A stretch of 64,000 bases of DNA. Source: Sphingomonas anseongensis. Its GTDB lineage: Bacteria; Pseudomonadota; Alphaproteobacteria; Sphingomonadales; Sphingomonadaceae. Positions 45,676-53,818 of the stretch are shown piece by piece. Each line of letters starts with the position of its first letter. The stretch's first letter is position 1. Under the pieces are notes generated by a model. That model worked only from the letters and a program-made list of their open reading frames with translations. It searched no databases and was not told where the DNA came from. The stretch covers positions 2,161,189 through 2,225,188 of the forward strand of contig NZ_JAMGBC010000001.1 of NCBI RefSeq assembly GCF_023516495.1. The letters run 5' to 3'. A program made the translations under genes and the position numbers.

Positions 45676-45709
45676 GGCCGGCCTCACACGAGGCGCGGCC
45701 TTTTTGTTT
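45676..45709 (+). terminator. Leader terminator or attenuator before the first GTA gene
   Basis: A ten-pair stem, GGCCGGCCTC with GAGGC(G)CGGCC (one bulged G), with an ACAC loop, is followed by TTTTTGTTT. It lies about 20 bases after the predicted transcription start and just before the TerS ribosome-binding site. Transcription of the cluster would have to pass through it, so read-through may be regulated. Confidence 0.65.
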
Positions 45710-45722
45710 GTGGAGACAGCGA

Positions 45723-46208
45723 GTGGGCAAAGGCGGGCGCAAGTCGAAGGAGCTGGTTGTTGCCGGCGGCGCCAGGCCGATCGTCAGGAAGGCCCGCAGG
45801 CGCGAGTGGACGCGGGCTAGAGAGAAGCAGTTTCTCTCGGCGCTCAGCGAAACCTGCAACGTCACGGTCGCGGCCGAGGCGGCGGGCATATCGCTGACGG
45901 CCGCCTACGTTCGCAGGAAGAAAGTGGCGGCATTCCGCGCCGGTTGGGCCGAGGCAATTGCGACCGCCTACCAGCGGCTGGAGCTGGTGATGCTCGACCG
46001 TGCACTGAACGGAACCGAGAAGATCGTGGTCCGCAAGGATGGTTCCGAGGAGCGGATGCGTGAGTATCCGAACCAGATCGCCATGCACCTGCTGAAGATG
46101 CACCGTGATAGCGCGATTGAGGCGATCGAGGAGCCGGCTGAGGTTGAGATCGAGGAGGTCCGGGAGCGGCTGTTCAAGAAACTGCAGCGGCTGCGCAACC
46201 GGGACTGA
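45723..46208 (+). CDS. GTA-type small terminase-like DNA-binding protein (RcGTA g1 equivalent)
   Basis: A 161-residue protein. The N-terminal part (after a basic VGKGGRKSK) has the helix-turn-helix expected for small terminases: TRAREKQFLSALSETCNVTVAAEAAGISLTAAYVRRK, then AGWAEAIATAYQRLE. The C-terminal part has RLFKKLQRL at the end. It would recognise DNA and present it to the large subunit for packaging. The GTG at 45723 has GGAG seven bases upstream. It starts the cluster and is separated from terL by two bases. Matching RcGTA position and the same helical motif support the call. Confidence 0.9.
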   Translation: MGKGGRKSKELVVAGGARPIVRKARRREWTRAREKQFLSALSETCNVTVAAEAAGISLTAAYVRRKKVAAFRAGWAEAIATAYQRLELVMLDRALNGTEKIVVRKDGSEERMREYPNQIAMHLLKMHRDSAIEAIEEPAEVEIEEVRERLFKKLQRLRNRD

Positions 46209-46210
46209 CG

Positions 46211-47530
46211 GTGAAATATAGAACGGAGCGCGACCTGATCCGCGCCCTGCTCGCTGCTTCTCCCGAGGAGCAGCGGCGCATCATCTGGAGCATGACTCCC
46301 GCCGACGTACTGGCGCTGGACGCGGACTTCGAAAGCTGGGCGCACCAGGCGCAACTGCCGCCAGAGACAGAGGGCTGGCGGACCTGGCTGATGATGGCCG
46401 GGCGCGGGTTCGGGAAGACCCGCGCGGGCGCCGAATGGGTGGAGAAGATCGCACGCAGCAGGCCTGGCGTTAGGATCGCGCTGGTCGGAGCGACGATCGA
46501 CGAAGCGCGGCGGGTGATGGTCGAGGGCGTCAGCGGGATATTGAGCGTCGCCAAGCGGCGGCGGCACCGGGTGAGCTGGGAGCCGAGCATGGGACGGCTT
46601 CGCTGGCCCAACGGGAGCGAGGCGCAGCTGTTTTCAGGCGACAATCCGGAAGGCCTTCGCGGGCCGGAGCATGATTTCGCCTGGTGCGACGAGCTCGCCA
46701 AATGGCGGAGCCCGGAATCGGCGTGGATGAACTTGCAGATGGGGCTTCGCCGGGGAAGCCGGCCGCGGGCGCTGGTAACGACGACGCCGAGGAGCATTGA
46801 GCTGCTGAAGCGGATCCGCGACGAGAAGTGGACCGTGACGACGACCGGGCGGACCGGGGACAACATCAACCTGGACGAACGGTTCGTCGAGGTGATGGTC
46901 GCCACCTATGGCGGAACGCGGATCGGGCGGCAGGAGCTGGACGGCGAGCTGATCGAGGAAATCGAGGGGTCGCTGTGGCCTCGGGAATTGATGGAGAGGT
47001 GCCGGTCGACGGCGCCTGTTTGCGAGCGGATCGTGGTCGGAGTCGACCCGCCGGCGGGGGTCGGCGAGGGAGTCGATGCGTGCGGGATCGTGGTCGCGGG
47101 AAAACGCGGCGAGGAGCTCTACGTGATCGCCGACGAGACGGTGCAGGGGCTGAGCCCCGAAGGCTGGGCCAATCGCGTCGCTGCAGCGGCCGCCCGCTGG
47201 GGCGCGTCTGTGGTGGTTGCCGAAGCGAACAATGGCGGGGCGATGGTGGCGAGCGTTCTTCGCGCGGCCGATTGTCCGGTGAAGGTGAAGCTGGTCCACG
47301 CGTCGAAGGGCAAGGTGGCGCGCGCGGAGCCGGTCGCGCTTCGGTTCGAGGCGGGCAAGGCGTTCCTTGCGGGGTGCTTCCCGAAGCTGGAGGACCAGAT
47401 GGCGGGAATGATCGCCGGCGGCGAATATGAAGGGCCGGGGCGGTCTCCAGACCGCGCCGACGCGATGGTGTGGGCGATGACCGAATTGGGTGAGACGAAG
47501 AGCGGGCTGCCGCGGGTGCGGCGGCTTTAA
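46211..47530 (+). CDS. Large terminase (RcGTA g2 equivalent)
   Basis: A 439-residue packaging motor. The N-terminal ATPase domain carries the Walker A-like MAGRGFGKTRAGAEWV (near residues 64-75) and the Walker B-type DFAWCDEL near 157. The C-terminal RNase H-like nuclease has acidic motifs: IVVGVDPPAG near 275, and the catalytic DAMVWAM near the end. It also retains VVVAEANNGGAMV. This fits GTA and related headful terminases. The frame is intact and the length is normal. It begins two bases after the TerS stop. Confidence 0.94.
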   Translation: MKYRTERDLIRALLAASPEEQRRIIWSMTPADVLALDADFESWAHQAQLPPETEGWRTWLMMAGRGFGKTRAGAEWVEKIARSRPGVRIALVGATIDEARRVMVEGVSGILSVAKRRRHRVSWEPSMGRLRWPNGSEAQLFSGDNPEGLRGPEHDFAWCDELAKWRSPESAWMNLQMGLRRGSRPRALVTTTPRSIELLKRIRDEKWTVTTTGRTGDNINLDERFVEVMVATYGGTRIGRQELDGELIEEIEGSLWPRELMERCRSTAPVCERIVVGVDPPAGVGEGVDACGIVVAGKRGEELYVIADETVQGLSPEGWANRVAAAAARWGASVVVAEANNGGAMVASVLRAADCPVKVKLVHASKGKVARAEPVALRFEAGKAFLAGCFPKLEDQMAGMIAGGEYEGPGRSPDRADAMVWAMTELGETKSGLPRVRRL

Positions 47531-47566
47531 ACGCAATTTTCAAAGTTCATCGGCAAGACTGCGCGG

Positions 47567-47989
47567 ATGAGTATGTTGAACCGAATTGTGGCCGCGCATC
47601 CGCTGGCGAGCCAGGAACCGTACAATCGGATCAAGTTCTCGCGTGTCGATGGCAATGGCACACCGCTCTACAAAGTAGGGCATGATAAGAAGGAGCTAGG
47701 CGCTGCGGCGGCATTGCGCTCGGCGCTCGAGAAATATGGGGCGAAGTGCTTTCACTGTGAGAAGCACATGCCGAAACAGAGACTGTCGCAGGATTGCACT
47801 CGAGATCACCTGCGGCCCAAGAAGGATGGCGGCGGCGACTATTTGCACAACCTCGTTTTTGCGTGCGGCGACTGCAATCGTCGAAAGGGGAGTGTTGATC
47901 TCATAAGCTTCCGGCCTGAAGTGGGCGGGAAGTATTTGAAGGCTCTCGACGAGCATATTGAGCGCTGCCTGAAGCATCTCGGCAGCTAG
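47567..47989 (+). CDS. HNH endonuclease inserted after terL
   Basis: A 140-residue protein with an HNH nuclease motif. The zinc pairs are CFHCEKH and FACGDCNRRKGSVD, and the catalytic His-Asp lies in CTRDHLRPKKDGGGDYLHN. The N-terminus (NRIVAAHPLASQEPYNR) is not typical of the family. It is flanked by terL (36 bp) and the portal gene (38 bp). Its base composition is visibly lower in GC than its neighbours. HNH proteins near terminase are common in some phages and can help packaging, but RcGTA has none here. It may be a packaging helper, a homing-type nuclease or cargo. Confidence 0.85.
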   Translation: MSMLNRIVAAHPLASQEPYNRIKFSRVDGNGTPLYKVGHDKKELGAAAALRSALEKYGAKCFHCEKHMPKQRLSQDCTRDHLRPKKDGGGDYLHNLVFACGDCNRRKGSVDLISFRPEVGGKYLKALDEHIERCLKHLGS

Positions 47990-48027
47990 TTATTGGCGGC
48001 AGCAAGGCCGCAACATCAGGAGCAAAT

Positions 48028-49143
48028 ATGGCATGGTGGTTCGGCCGCAAGAGCGCGCCGGAGCCTCAGCGGGCGCTTGTGCCTGCCTGGCTCGGCGCGT
48101 CGGGCGGCGAGGGATTTGCGCGCTCTTACGAGGCGCAGTTCGACGAGGTCTATCGCAACAACCCGGTCGGACAGCGCGCGGTGCGGCTGGTCGCGGGGAT
48201 GCTTGGGTCGCTGACCGTCTATTCGGCGGAAGGCGACGAGGCGGCGGCGAAGCTGGTCGACGGGGCACTGCTGGAAGGCATCGGCGCGGCGCTCCTGTTG
48301 CACGGCAATGCCTATGTGCAGGTGCTGATCGATGCGGACGAGAAGCCGGGCGAGCTGGCGATGCTTCGGCCGGAGCGGGTCAGCGTCGAGCCGGATTCGA
48401 ACGGATGGCCGATTGCTTACAAATATCGCGCCGGCGGACGCACGACGCGGCTGGCGAGGGAGGACGGGCTTGGGCGGGCGCTGGTTGCGCACATCCGCTC
48501 GCTCCACCCGCGCGACGACCATTATGGGATGGGCTGCCTGGACGCGGCGATCGCCGCCGCCAGCGTGCACAACCGGGCGAGCCGATGGAACAAGGGGCTG
48601 CTCGACAATGCGGCGCGGCCGAGCGGTGCGCTGACATATGAGCCCGCGGACGGGGCGCTGCTTTCGCCCGATCAGTTCGCTCGGCTGAAGAGCGAACTGG
48701 AGAGCGAATTTTCGGGGACGCAGAATGCGGGGCGGCCGCTGCTGCTCGAGGGCGGGCTGAAGTGGCAGGCGCTGAGCCTGACGCCTGCGGACATGGATTT
48801 CGTCGCTTTGAAAGAAGGCGCGGCGCGCGACATCGCGCTCGCCTTCGGCGTTCCCCCGGTGTTGGTCGGGCTTCCGGGGGACGCCACTTATGCCAATGCC
48901 CGCGAGGCGGGGCGGGCGCTGTATCGGCAGACGATCCTGCCGATGGCGGCGCGGATCCTGGACGCGCTGTCGGAGATGCTGAGCGACTGGATGGGGCCGG
49001 TACGCCTAGCGGTCGACACCGACCAGATCAGCGAGCTTGCCGAGGACCGGGCGAAGCTCTGGGAGCAGGTCGGCGCGGCTGGGTTCCTGAGCGATTCGGA
49101 AAAGAGGGCGATGCTCGGCTTCTCTGCGGAGAAAGCCGAATGA
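48028..49143 (+). CDS. Portal protein (RcGTA g3 equivalent, HK97-type)
   Basis: A 371-residue portal protein that forms the ring at the packaging vertex. HK97-type motifs include the NNPVGQRAVRLVAGMLGSL region near 45, LLLHGNAYVQVLI near 90, the GQKIEYR-like loops, and ARDIALAFGVPPVLVGLPGDATYANAREAGR near 265, which is strongly conserved in this family. CAGGAG lies five bases before the ATG. The stop overlaps the next start by four bases (ATGA), suggesting coupling to the following gene. Confidence 0.94.
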   Translation: MAWWFGRKSAPEPQRALVPAWLGASGGEGFARSYEAQFDEVYRNNPVGQRAVRLVAGMLGSLTVYSAEGDEAAAKLVDGALLEGIGAALLLHGNAYVQVLIDADEKPGELAMLRPERVSVEPDSNGWPIAYKYRAGGRTTRLAREDGLGRALVAHIRSLHPRDDHYGMGCLDAAIAAASVHNRASRWNKGLLDNAARPSGALTYEPADGALLSPDQFARLKSELESEFSGTQNAGRPLLLEGGLKWQALSLTPADMDFVALKEGAARDIALAFGVPPVLVGLPGDATYANAREAGRALYRQTILPMAARILDALSEMLSDWMGPVRLAVDTDQISELAEDRAKLWEQVGAAGFLSDSEKRAMLGFSAEKAE

Positions 49144-49451
49144 CGAACGACGCGTTGCTTGCGACCCTGGTCGCGCAGGCCGACGGGCGAGTGATCGACG
49201 TGGTGACGCTTCGCGCCCTGGTCGAGGAATCGAGCCAGTCCGGAGCGCGAAGGGCGCTGGGCGCGCTGGGGCTCGACGATGCGCGGGCGCGGCGGGACAT
49301 GGACGAATTGCGCGAGCTGTTGTCCGCGTGGCGCGACGCCAAGCGGACCGCGTGGCGCGCGGTGGTGACGTGGCTGGTACGGATCGCGCTGGCGATGCTG
49401 CTGATCGGGATCGCGGTGAAGCTTCGGCTTACGGACCTGGTGAGCGGATGA
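49140..49451 (+). CDS. Small membrane protein (RcGTA g3.5-like position)
   Basis: A 103-residue protein. A helical N-terminal half (LVAQADGRVIDVVTLRALVEES and DARARRDMDELRELLSAWRDAK) is followed by a C-terminal transmembrane segment (VTWLVRIALAMLLIGIAVKL). It resembles proteins sometimes annotated DUF6127 in this position of sphingomonad GTA clusters, although that is memory, not a search. It overlaps portal by four bases and the protease start by four. A membrane protein within a head operon is unusual; it may help anchor or regulate assembly. Confidence 0.7.
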   Translation: MTNDALLATLVAQADGRVIDVVTLRALVEESSQSGARRALGALGLDDARARRDMDELRELLSAWRDAKRTAWRAVVTWLVRIALAMLLIGIAVKLRLTDLVSG

Positions 49452-49831
49452 GGGTCGCGGGCTATGCGGCGATCTTCGACCGCCCGGACAGCGGCGGCGA
49501 CGTCGTTCGAAAGGGTGCGTTCGCGGAGGCGCTGAAGCGCGCCGGCGAGGTGCCGCTGCTTTTGCAGCACAAGGGCCAACCGGTCGGGAGCGTCGAGCAT
49601 CTGAGCGAGGACAAGCGCGGGCTTCGGGTGATTGCGCGAGTGGTCGACGAGCGGGTCGGCGAGCTGGTGCGCCGTGGGCTTCGCGGGCTCAGCTTCGGCT
49701 ATCGGGTGCGGGAGGCACGGGCGGCGGGATCGCTGCGGGAGTTGCGGGAGCTCGACCTAGTGGAAGTCAGCCTGGTCAAGCGGCCGATGCAGAGGCTGGC
49801 GCGGGTACATGCGGTTGAAACTGATGTTTGA
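49448..49831 (+). CDS. Prohead protease (RcGTA g4 equivalent)
   Basis: A 127-residue HK97-type serine protease that processes the capsid. Conserved elements are GYAAIFDRPDSGGDVVRKGAF at the N-terminus, LLLQHKGQPVGSVEHL with the catalytic His, and LRGLSFGYRVREARAAG with the catalytic Ser. The C-terminal LVEVSLVKRPMQRLARV is the usual end of the domain. The start at 49448 shares four bases with the previous gene. The protein is short, as in RcGTA, where the protease lacks the long C-terminal extension of some phages. Confidence 0.92.
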   Translation: MRVAGYAAIFDRPDSGGDVVRKGAFAEALKRAGEVPLLLQHKGQPVGSVEHLSEDKRGLRVIARVVDERVGELVRRGLRGLSFGYRVREARAAGSLRELRELDLVEVSLVKRPMQRLARVHAVETDV

Positions 49832-49849
49832 TTAAGCGAAGCTCCGCGC

Positions 49850-50362
49850 ATGAGGGGTTGGTTTGTCATCGCGATCAGCCTGCTGCTGGTCGGCTGCGAC
49901 CATCGGAAGCCCGCATTCTCCGATGCTGAGATGCAGAAAATCCGCGCCGCAAATCCCGGCATGAAAGAGCGCTGCCTGAACGACCTGCGGTTCGGGGGTG
50001 TGGCGGCTTGGGATCCGGACGATCCGAACTGCTTCGAGATGTTGCCAGCGCAACGGTGGAGCGGACTTTGGGACCACGGTTGGGAGTGGTCGAATTTCTG
50101 TCCAATGCCGACAAGGCAGCAGTGTCATTGGAACGAGGGTTCACTTCAGGAAGCACCGCGAGGAACGTGGCTTACGTTTTCAGCAAACGCGCACCTGCTG
50201 CGCGATCTGCCCGACGGTGTCCATCGGATTGAATTCATTGGCAGGCGAACGAAGGTGCCCGGCAATTTCGGGCATGAGAACGATTACGAACATTTGATGG
50301 TCGTGGATCGCATCATTTCGATCCGGGCGATCCCGGGCGAGAAATACCAGAAGAGGTTCTGA
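49850..50362 (+). CDS. Lipoprotein inserted between protease and capsid genes
   Basis: A 170-residue predicted lipoprotein: signal IAISLLLVGCDHRK, with the lipobox cysteine at residue 16. The mature domain contains SGLWDHGWEWSNFCP and further cysteines near residues 43, 60, 84 and 91, so disulfides are likely. It has no recognisable phage function. Its base composition is lower in GC than its neighbours. It lies 18 bp after the protease and 86 bp before the capsid, which has its own terminator-like leader. An envelope-located lipoprotein expressed with phage-like genes is a typical sign of a moron; one known role of such genes is surface exclusion, but that is not shown here. Confidence 0.75.
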   Translation: MRGWFVIAISLLLVGCDHRKPAFSDAEMQKIRAANPGMKERCLNDLRFGGVAAWDPDDPNCFEMLPAQRWSGLWDHGWEWSNFCPMPTRQQCHWNEGSLQEAPRGTWLTFSANAHLLRDLPDGVHRIEFIGRRTKVPGNFGHENDYEHLMVVDRIISIRAIPGEKYQKRF

Positions 50363-50400
50363 GCCGGATCAAGTCCGGGATGACGAAATGAGGTGACGAG

Positions 50401-50427
50401 GGTCGCGGGAAACCGCGGCCTTTTTTT
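50401..50427 (+). terminator. Intrinsic terminator or attenuator before the capsid gene
   Basis: An 8-bp GC-rich stem (GGTCGCGG with CCGCGGCC, one G-U pair) with a GAAA tetraloop is followed by seven T. It lies 38 bp after the lipoprotein stop and 22 bp before the capsid ATG. Transcripts from the upstream genes would be expected to end here in part, which could set different head and capsid doses. Confidence 0.8.
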
Positions 50428-50448
50428 GCGCGAGTTCAAAAGGAGACA

Positions 50449-51579
50449 ATGCGAATGGTGGAAGTGAAGGCGGATACGCTCGAGGAGTCGTTCGACGCCC
50501 TGGAGCGCGAAGAAGATGGAGTTGCGCGGCTCAAGGCCGAGCTCGATTTGCTCAAGGCGAAGATCGCGAGCGGTGCGATCGCGCCGCAGCGGCCGGCGCT
50601 CGATGGGGTCAAATCGCAGGGCGCAAATATGTTCAGTGAACAATATTTGCGAAAGGGAATTGAGGCCGGGCTCGAGACCAAGGCGATCGACAATTCTTCA
50701 GATTCCATCGGCGGTTACGCGGTGCCGAAGGAAATCGATGAGCAGATCGACAGCACGCTCAAAGCCATCTCGCCGATCCGTTCGATCGCCAATGTCGTCA
50801 AGGTCGGGAGCGCCGGCTATCGCAAGCTGATCGCCAGCGGCGGGACCCCGTCGGGCTTCGTCGGCTTCGAGGATGGCCGCGCCGAAACGGGCACGCCAAC
50901 CTTCACCGAGATCGTGCCGCCGTCCGGCGAGCTGTACGCCAATCCGGCGGTCACCCAGCAGATGCTCGACGACGCAATGTTCGACGTCGAGACGTTCCTG
51001 GCCGAGGAAATCGCGGCCGAGTTCGCAAGGGCCGAAGGCGCCGCCTTTGTCGGCGGAACCGGAATCAACCAGCCGCTCGGTTTTCTGAGCTCGCCGACGT
51101 CGGGTGCGCTGGACGGAGTTCGCCCGATGGGCACTCTGCAGACGATCGGGACCGGCGTTGCCGGCGGCTTCGCTGCGACCGACCCGGAGGACGATCTCAT
51201 CGACCTCGTGCAGTCGCTGCGCTCGCCCTACCGGCAGGGCGCGGTGTTCGTGATGAACTCGGCGACCGCTGCGGAAATCCGCAAGTTCCGGACCGCCGAC
51301 GGGGCCTTCATGTTCCAGCCGAGCCTTGCGGCGGGCCAGCCAGCAACGCTTCTCGGCTATCCTTTGATCGAGGCCGAGGACATGCCGGACATCGGTGCCG
51401 GAAGCCTGTCGATCGCCTTCGGCAACTTCAAGGCGGGCTACGTGATCGCGGAGCGCAATTCGACGACGATCCTCCGCGATCCCTACACGCACAAGCCGTA
51501 CGTCCACTTCTACGCGACCAAGCGCGTTGGCGGGCAGGTCGTGAATTCGGAAGCCATCAAGCTGCTCCAGTTCGCCTGA
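50449..51579 (+). CDS. Major capsid protein (RcGTA g5 equivalent, HK97 fold)
   Basis: A 376-residue capsid protein. Residues about 1-60 form a helical, charged N-terminal delta domain (LEESFDALEREEDGVARLKAELDLLKAK), normally removed by the prohead protease. The HK97 core follows, with VPKEIDEQIDSTLKAISPIRSIANVVKVG, NPAVTQQMLDDAMFDVETFLAEEIA, and the C-terminal VGGQVVNSEAIKLLQFA. It has AAAAGGAG before the ATG. Its own leader hairpin separates it from the lipoprotein gene. The protein should build the T=3-like oblate head known for RcGTA, although this is inferred from the family. Confidence 0.95.
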   Translation: MRMVEVKADTLEESFDALEREEDGVARLKAELDLLKAKIASGAIAPQRPALDGVKSQGANMFSEQYLRKGIEAGLETKAIDNSSDSIGGYAVPKEIDEQIDSTLKAISPIRSIANVVKVGSAGYRKLIASGGTPSGFVGFEDGRAETGTPTFTEIVPPSGELYANPAVTQQMLDDAMFDVETFLAEEIAAEFARAEGAAFVGGTGINQPLGFLSSPTSGALDGVRPMGTLQTIGTGVAGGFAATDPEDDLIDLVQSLRSPYRQGAVFVMNSATAAEIRKFRTADGAFMFQPSLAAGQPATLLGYPLIEAEDMPDIGAGSLSIAFGNFKAGYVIAERNSTTILRDPYTHKPYVHFYATKRVGGQVVNSEAIKLLQFA

Positions 51580-51592
51580 CCATAGCTGTGCC

Positions 51593-51655
51593 GGCTGTCC
51601 CCCGGACAGCCTGTGCGCAGCCACGGGGCCGCGGGTAACCCCTTCCCGCGGCCCC
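51593..51655 (+). promoter_or_regulatory. Two hairpins between capsid and spike genes
   Basis: The 107-bp gap contains an 8-bp stem (GGCTGTCC with GGACAGCC, CCC loop, 51593-51611) and an 11-bp perfect stem (GGGGCCGCGGG with CCCGCGGCCCC, 51625-51655, nine-base loop). No T-tract follows, so they are not classic terminators. They may protect the 3' end of the capsid mRNA and reduce read-through, giving abundant capsid relative to the downstream proteins. Confidence 0.55.
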
Positions 51656-51686
51656 ACTTGCATTTCGTTCAGACAGAGGAGCCGCA

Positions 51687-53648
51687 ATGGCGGATTCGTT
51701 TCAGCCGAAGTTTGCCGATCTCGTCCGGAATTTCACGACGACGACAGGGACCGGGAACCTGGTCCTCAGCGACGTTCCGCCGGGCTTTACCAGCTTTGCG
51801 TCGGCACTAAGCGCCGGCGACAATTTCTATTATTCGGTCGTTTCGCTCGACCGGTCTGCCGAGAGCGAAGTCGGCCGCGGAACGCTGCAGGCGGACGGAA
51901 GCATTTCGCGCGATCCGATCGGCGGCGTGCTGACCGATTTTTCCAACGGCACAAAAAGCGTCGCGTTGGTCACTGCCGCCGAATGGTACCAGAGCGCCGC
52001 CACTGTTTCCGATGTGAGCGCGGCCACGAGCTTTTCCGCCGCTTCGACGGGGCTGGCGGCGCGGCCGATCGCAGACAAGGCTGGTGACATCATCAGCGTC
52101 AAGGACTTCGCGGCCGTCGGGGACGGAGCAGCGGACGACACGCCTGCGATCGTCGCAGCGTTCGTGCACGGCTGCATGACGGGAACGCCGATCTTCGTCC
52201 CGCGGGGCACCTACCTGATCAATCCCCAGGCGCTCGACATGTTCACAGTGGGGGCCGCGAGCTTTGTGATGTTCGGCGAGGGCGCGTCCTCCGTCATCAA
52301 GATCAAGGACGGCGCGATCCAGGCCGACGGCAAGCGCATGTTCTTCCTGCGGCCGACGTCGCCGATGGACGTCATCGAGTTTCGCGACCTGCTGCTGGAT
52401 CACAACGCAAGAGGTTCGCCGGTCCCAGAGGATCCGTGGGCCTATGAGCAAAGCCACACGTTCGCGATCACGCCCAACGCAGCCGTGAAGATGATCCGGT
52501 TCCACAATGTCGTGATCAAGGACCCGGCCGCGGACGGGATCAGCTTCGCTTCGGCCGTGGAGGACCGCTGCAGCTATTTCGTGGTCGACAATTGCGCGGT
52601 GATCGACCGGACGCGGCTGCGTTCGGACATCCAGTTCGGGACCTTTCCGAAAAATGCCGTGATCACGGGATTTGCCGGCGACGTGATCGAAGCGGAACCG
52701 GTCAGCGGATCCACGACGTCGAAGCGGGTCCAGATCAGCAACAGCAACGTCAACCGGCTCGACTTCGGGTCAAACGCTGCAGACTGGAAGAACGGGCTGG
52801 TCGAGCTTCATCTCGACAACGTAACCGTTCCAGAAAAGGCGCATTTCGCCGGAGTCATGCTGCGTGCAAGCAATTGCGTGTTCGGCATCGCAGCCGACGT
52901 GAACTTCAACCGATGGCAGGTCCTCCAGCCCGGATCGCAGGTGAGCGGAAGCCTGTTCCTGCACAAATATAATGCGGCGACGAACAGCGTGGGATCGCTC
53001 ACGCCCTGGACGTCAACGACCTATAGTTCGACCACCAGCCTGCGCCTGGTCGGGTGCGAATCCCGCATAGACAGCAGCGATCCGGCAATCGCCCCTGTAG
53101 GACCGGCGATCCTGGGAACAGCCGGCGTGCCGCTCGCCAATCTCGACAATACGAGCCTGGATGTCGTCAATCACAAGTTCGACAGCCGCTTCCAGGTCAG
53201 CATCACCGCAGATCGCTGCGGGCGCGTGCGGCTGCTCGACAACGACTATGGAGGCCGGGCCTATGCGATCCGCTATCAATCGGGCGCGGCCTATGCCGTC
53301 GACGTTTCCGTCTGGGGCGGCGATTTTCGCCGGGTTAGCGGAGCAAGCGTCGGAACCGCCGCGGATGCGACCGTCGATCAATCCAGCGGCGTCGGCTACC
53401 TCCGGCTTGCTGGCGACCAGGTCGGAGTGAAGACACCCTGGGTCAATATTTCGGGCGGGCTTCTCTCCGGATCGAACAAGCAGGTCTATTCGAGCCGGCG
53501 AATGACGATGACGGCGTTGCCGGTGAGCGGGATCCTGGGTGACATTGTCGAGCTCCAGGAGCCGGCGGCCGGCGCCGTCGACAGTTGGCGCTGCACGGTG
53601 CCCGGACCGCAAGCCACCTGGAAAGCTCGCACGAGCCTGGCGGCCTGA
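51687..53648 (+). CDS. Pectate-lyase-type beta-helix spike protein
   Basis: A 653-residue protein. The N-terminal 120 residues (KFADLVRNFTTTTGTGNLVLSDVPPGF and the following region) look like a phage virion-attachment domain. From about residue 130 the Pectate_lyase_3 pattern appears: ISVKDFAAVGDGAADDTPAIVAAF, then IFVPRGTYLIN, typical of tailspike right-handed beta-helices. Further beta-helix repeats follow to about 560, and the C-terminus (SSRRMTMTALPVSGILGDIVELQE) resembles a phage fibre end-cap. Such proteins bind or cleave surface polysaccharide. It lies between the capsid and connector genes, which is an unusual place for a tail protein, so a head spike is also possible. Confidence 0.85.
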   Translation: MADSFQPKFADLVRNFTTTTGTGNLVLSDVPPGFTSFASALSAGDNFYYSVVSLDRSAESEVGRGTLQADGSISRDPIGGVLTDFSNGTKSVALVTAAEWYQSAATVSDVSAATSFSAASTGLAARPIADKAGDIISVKDFAAVGDGAADDTPAIVAAFVHGCMTGTPIFVPRGTYLINPQALDMFTVGAASFVMFGEGASSVIKIKDGAIQADGKRMFFLRPTSPMDVIEFRDLLLDHNARGSPVPEDPWAYEQSHTFAITPNAAVKMIRFHNVVIKDPAADGISFASAVEDRCSYFVVDNCAVIDRTRLRSDIQFGTFPKNAVITGFAGDVIEAEPVSGSTTSKRVQISNSNVNRLDFGSNAADWKNGLVELHLDNVTVPEKAHFAGVMLRASNCVFGIAADVNFNRWQVLQPGSQVSGSLFLHKYNAATNSVGSLTPWTSTTYSSTTSLRLVGCESRIDSSDPAIAPVGPAILGTAGVPLANLDNTSLDVVNHKFDSRFQVSITADRCGRVRLLDNDYGGRAYAIRYQSGAAYAVDVSVWGGDFRRVSGASVGTAADATVDQSSGVGYLRLAGDQVGVKTPWVNISGGLLSGSNKQVYSSRRMTMTALPVSGILGDIVELQEPAAGAVDSWRCTVPGPQATWKARTSLAA

Positions 53649-53652
53649 CGCG

Positions 53653-53787
53653 ATGAGCATCGCTTCCTTCTCCCTGGCCGAACCGGCGGTAGCGGAAACC
53701 GCGCAATCCAAAAGCGGCAATCAGCCGCCGAAATCGCGCGTGACGGTCGCCAAGGCGGACCGGCGCTCGGCACCCGAGCTCCGCTGA
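53653..53787 (+). CDS. Small open reading frame, possibly structural
   Basis: A 44-residue predicted peptide starting four bases after the spike stop. It begins with MSIASFSLAEPAV and ends with a basic, polar segment (RVTVAKADRRSAPELR). It has no ribosome-binding site of note, so translational coupling would be needed. I recognise nothing in it; it may be coding or only spacer. Confidence 0.4.
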   Translation: MSIASFSLAEPAVAETAQSKSGNQPPKSRVTVAKADRRSAPELR

Positions 53788-53818
53788 CGCGCGGACCCAC
53801 ACCTCCTGAAGCGAGGAC

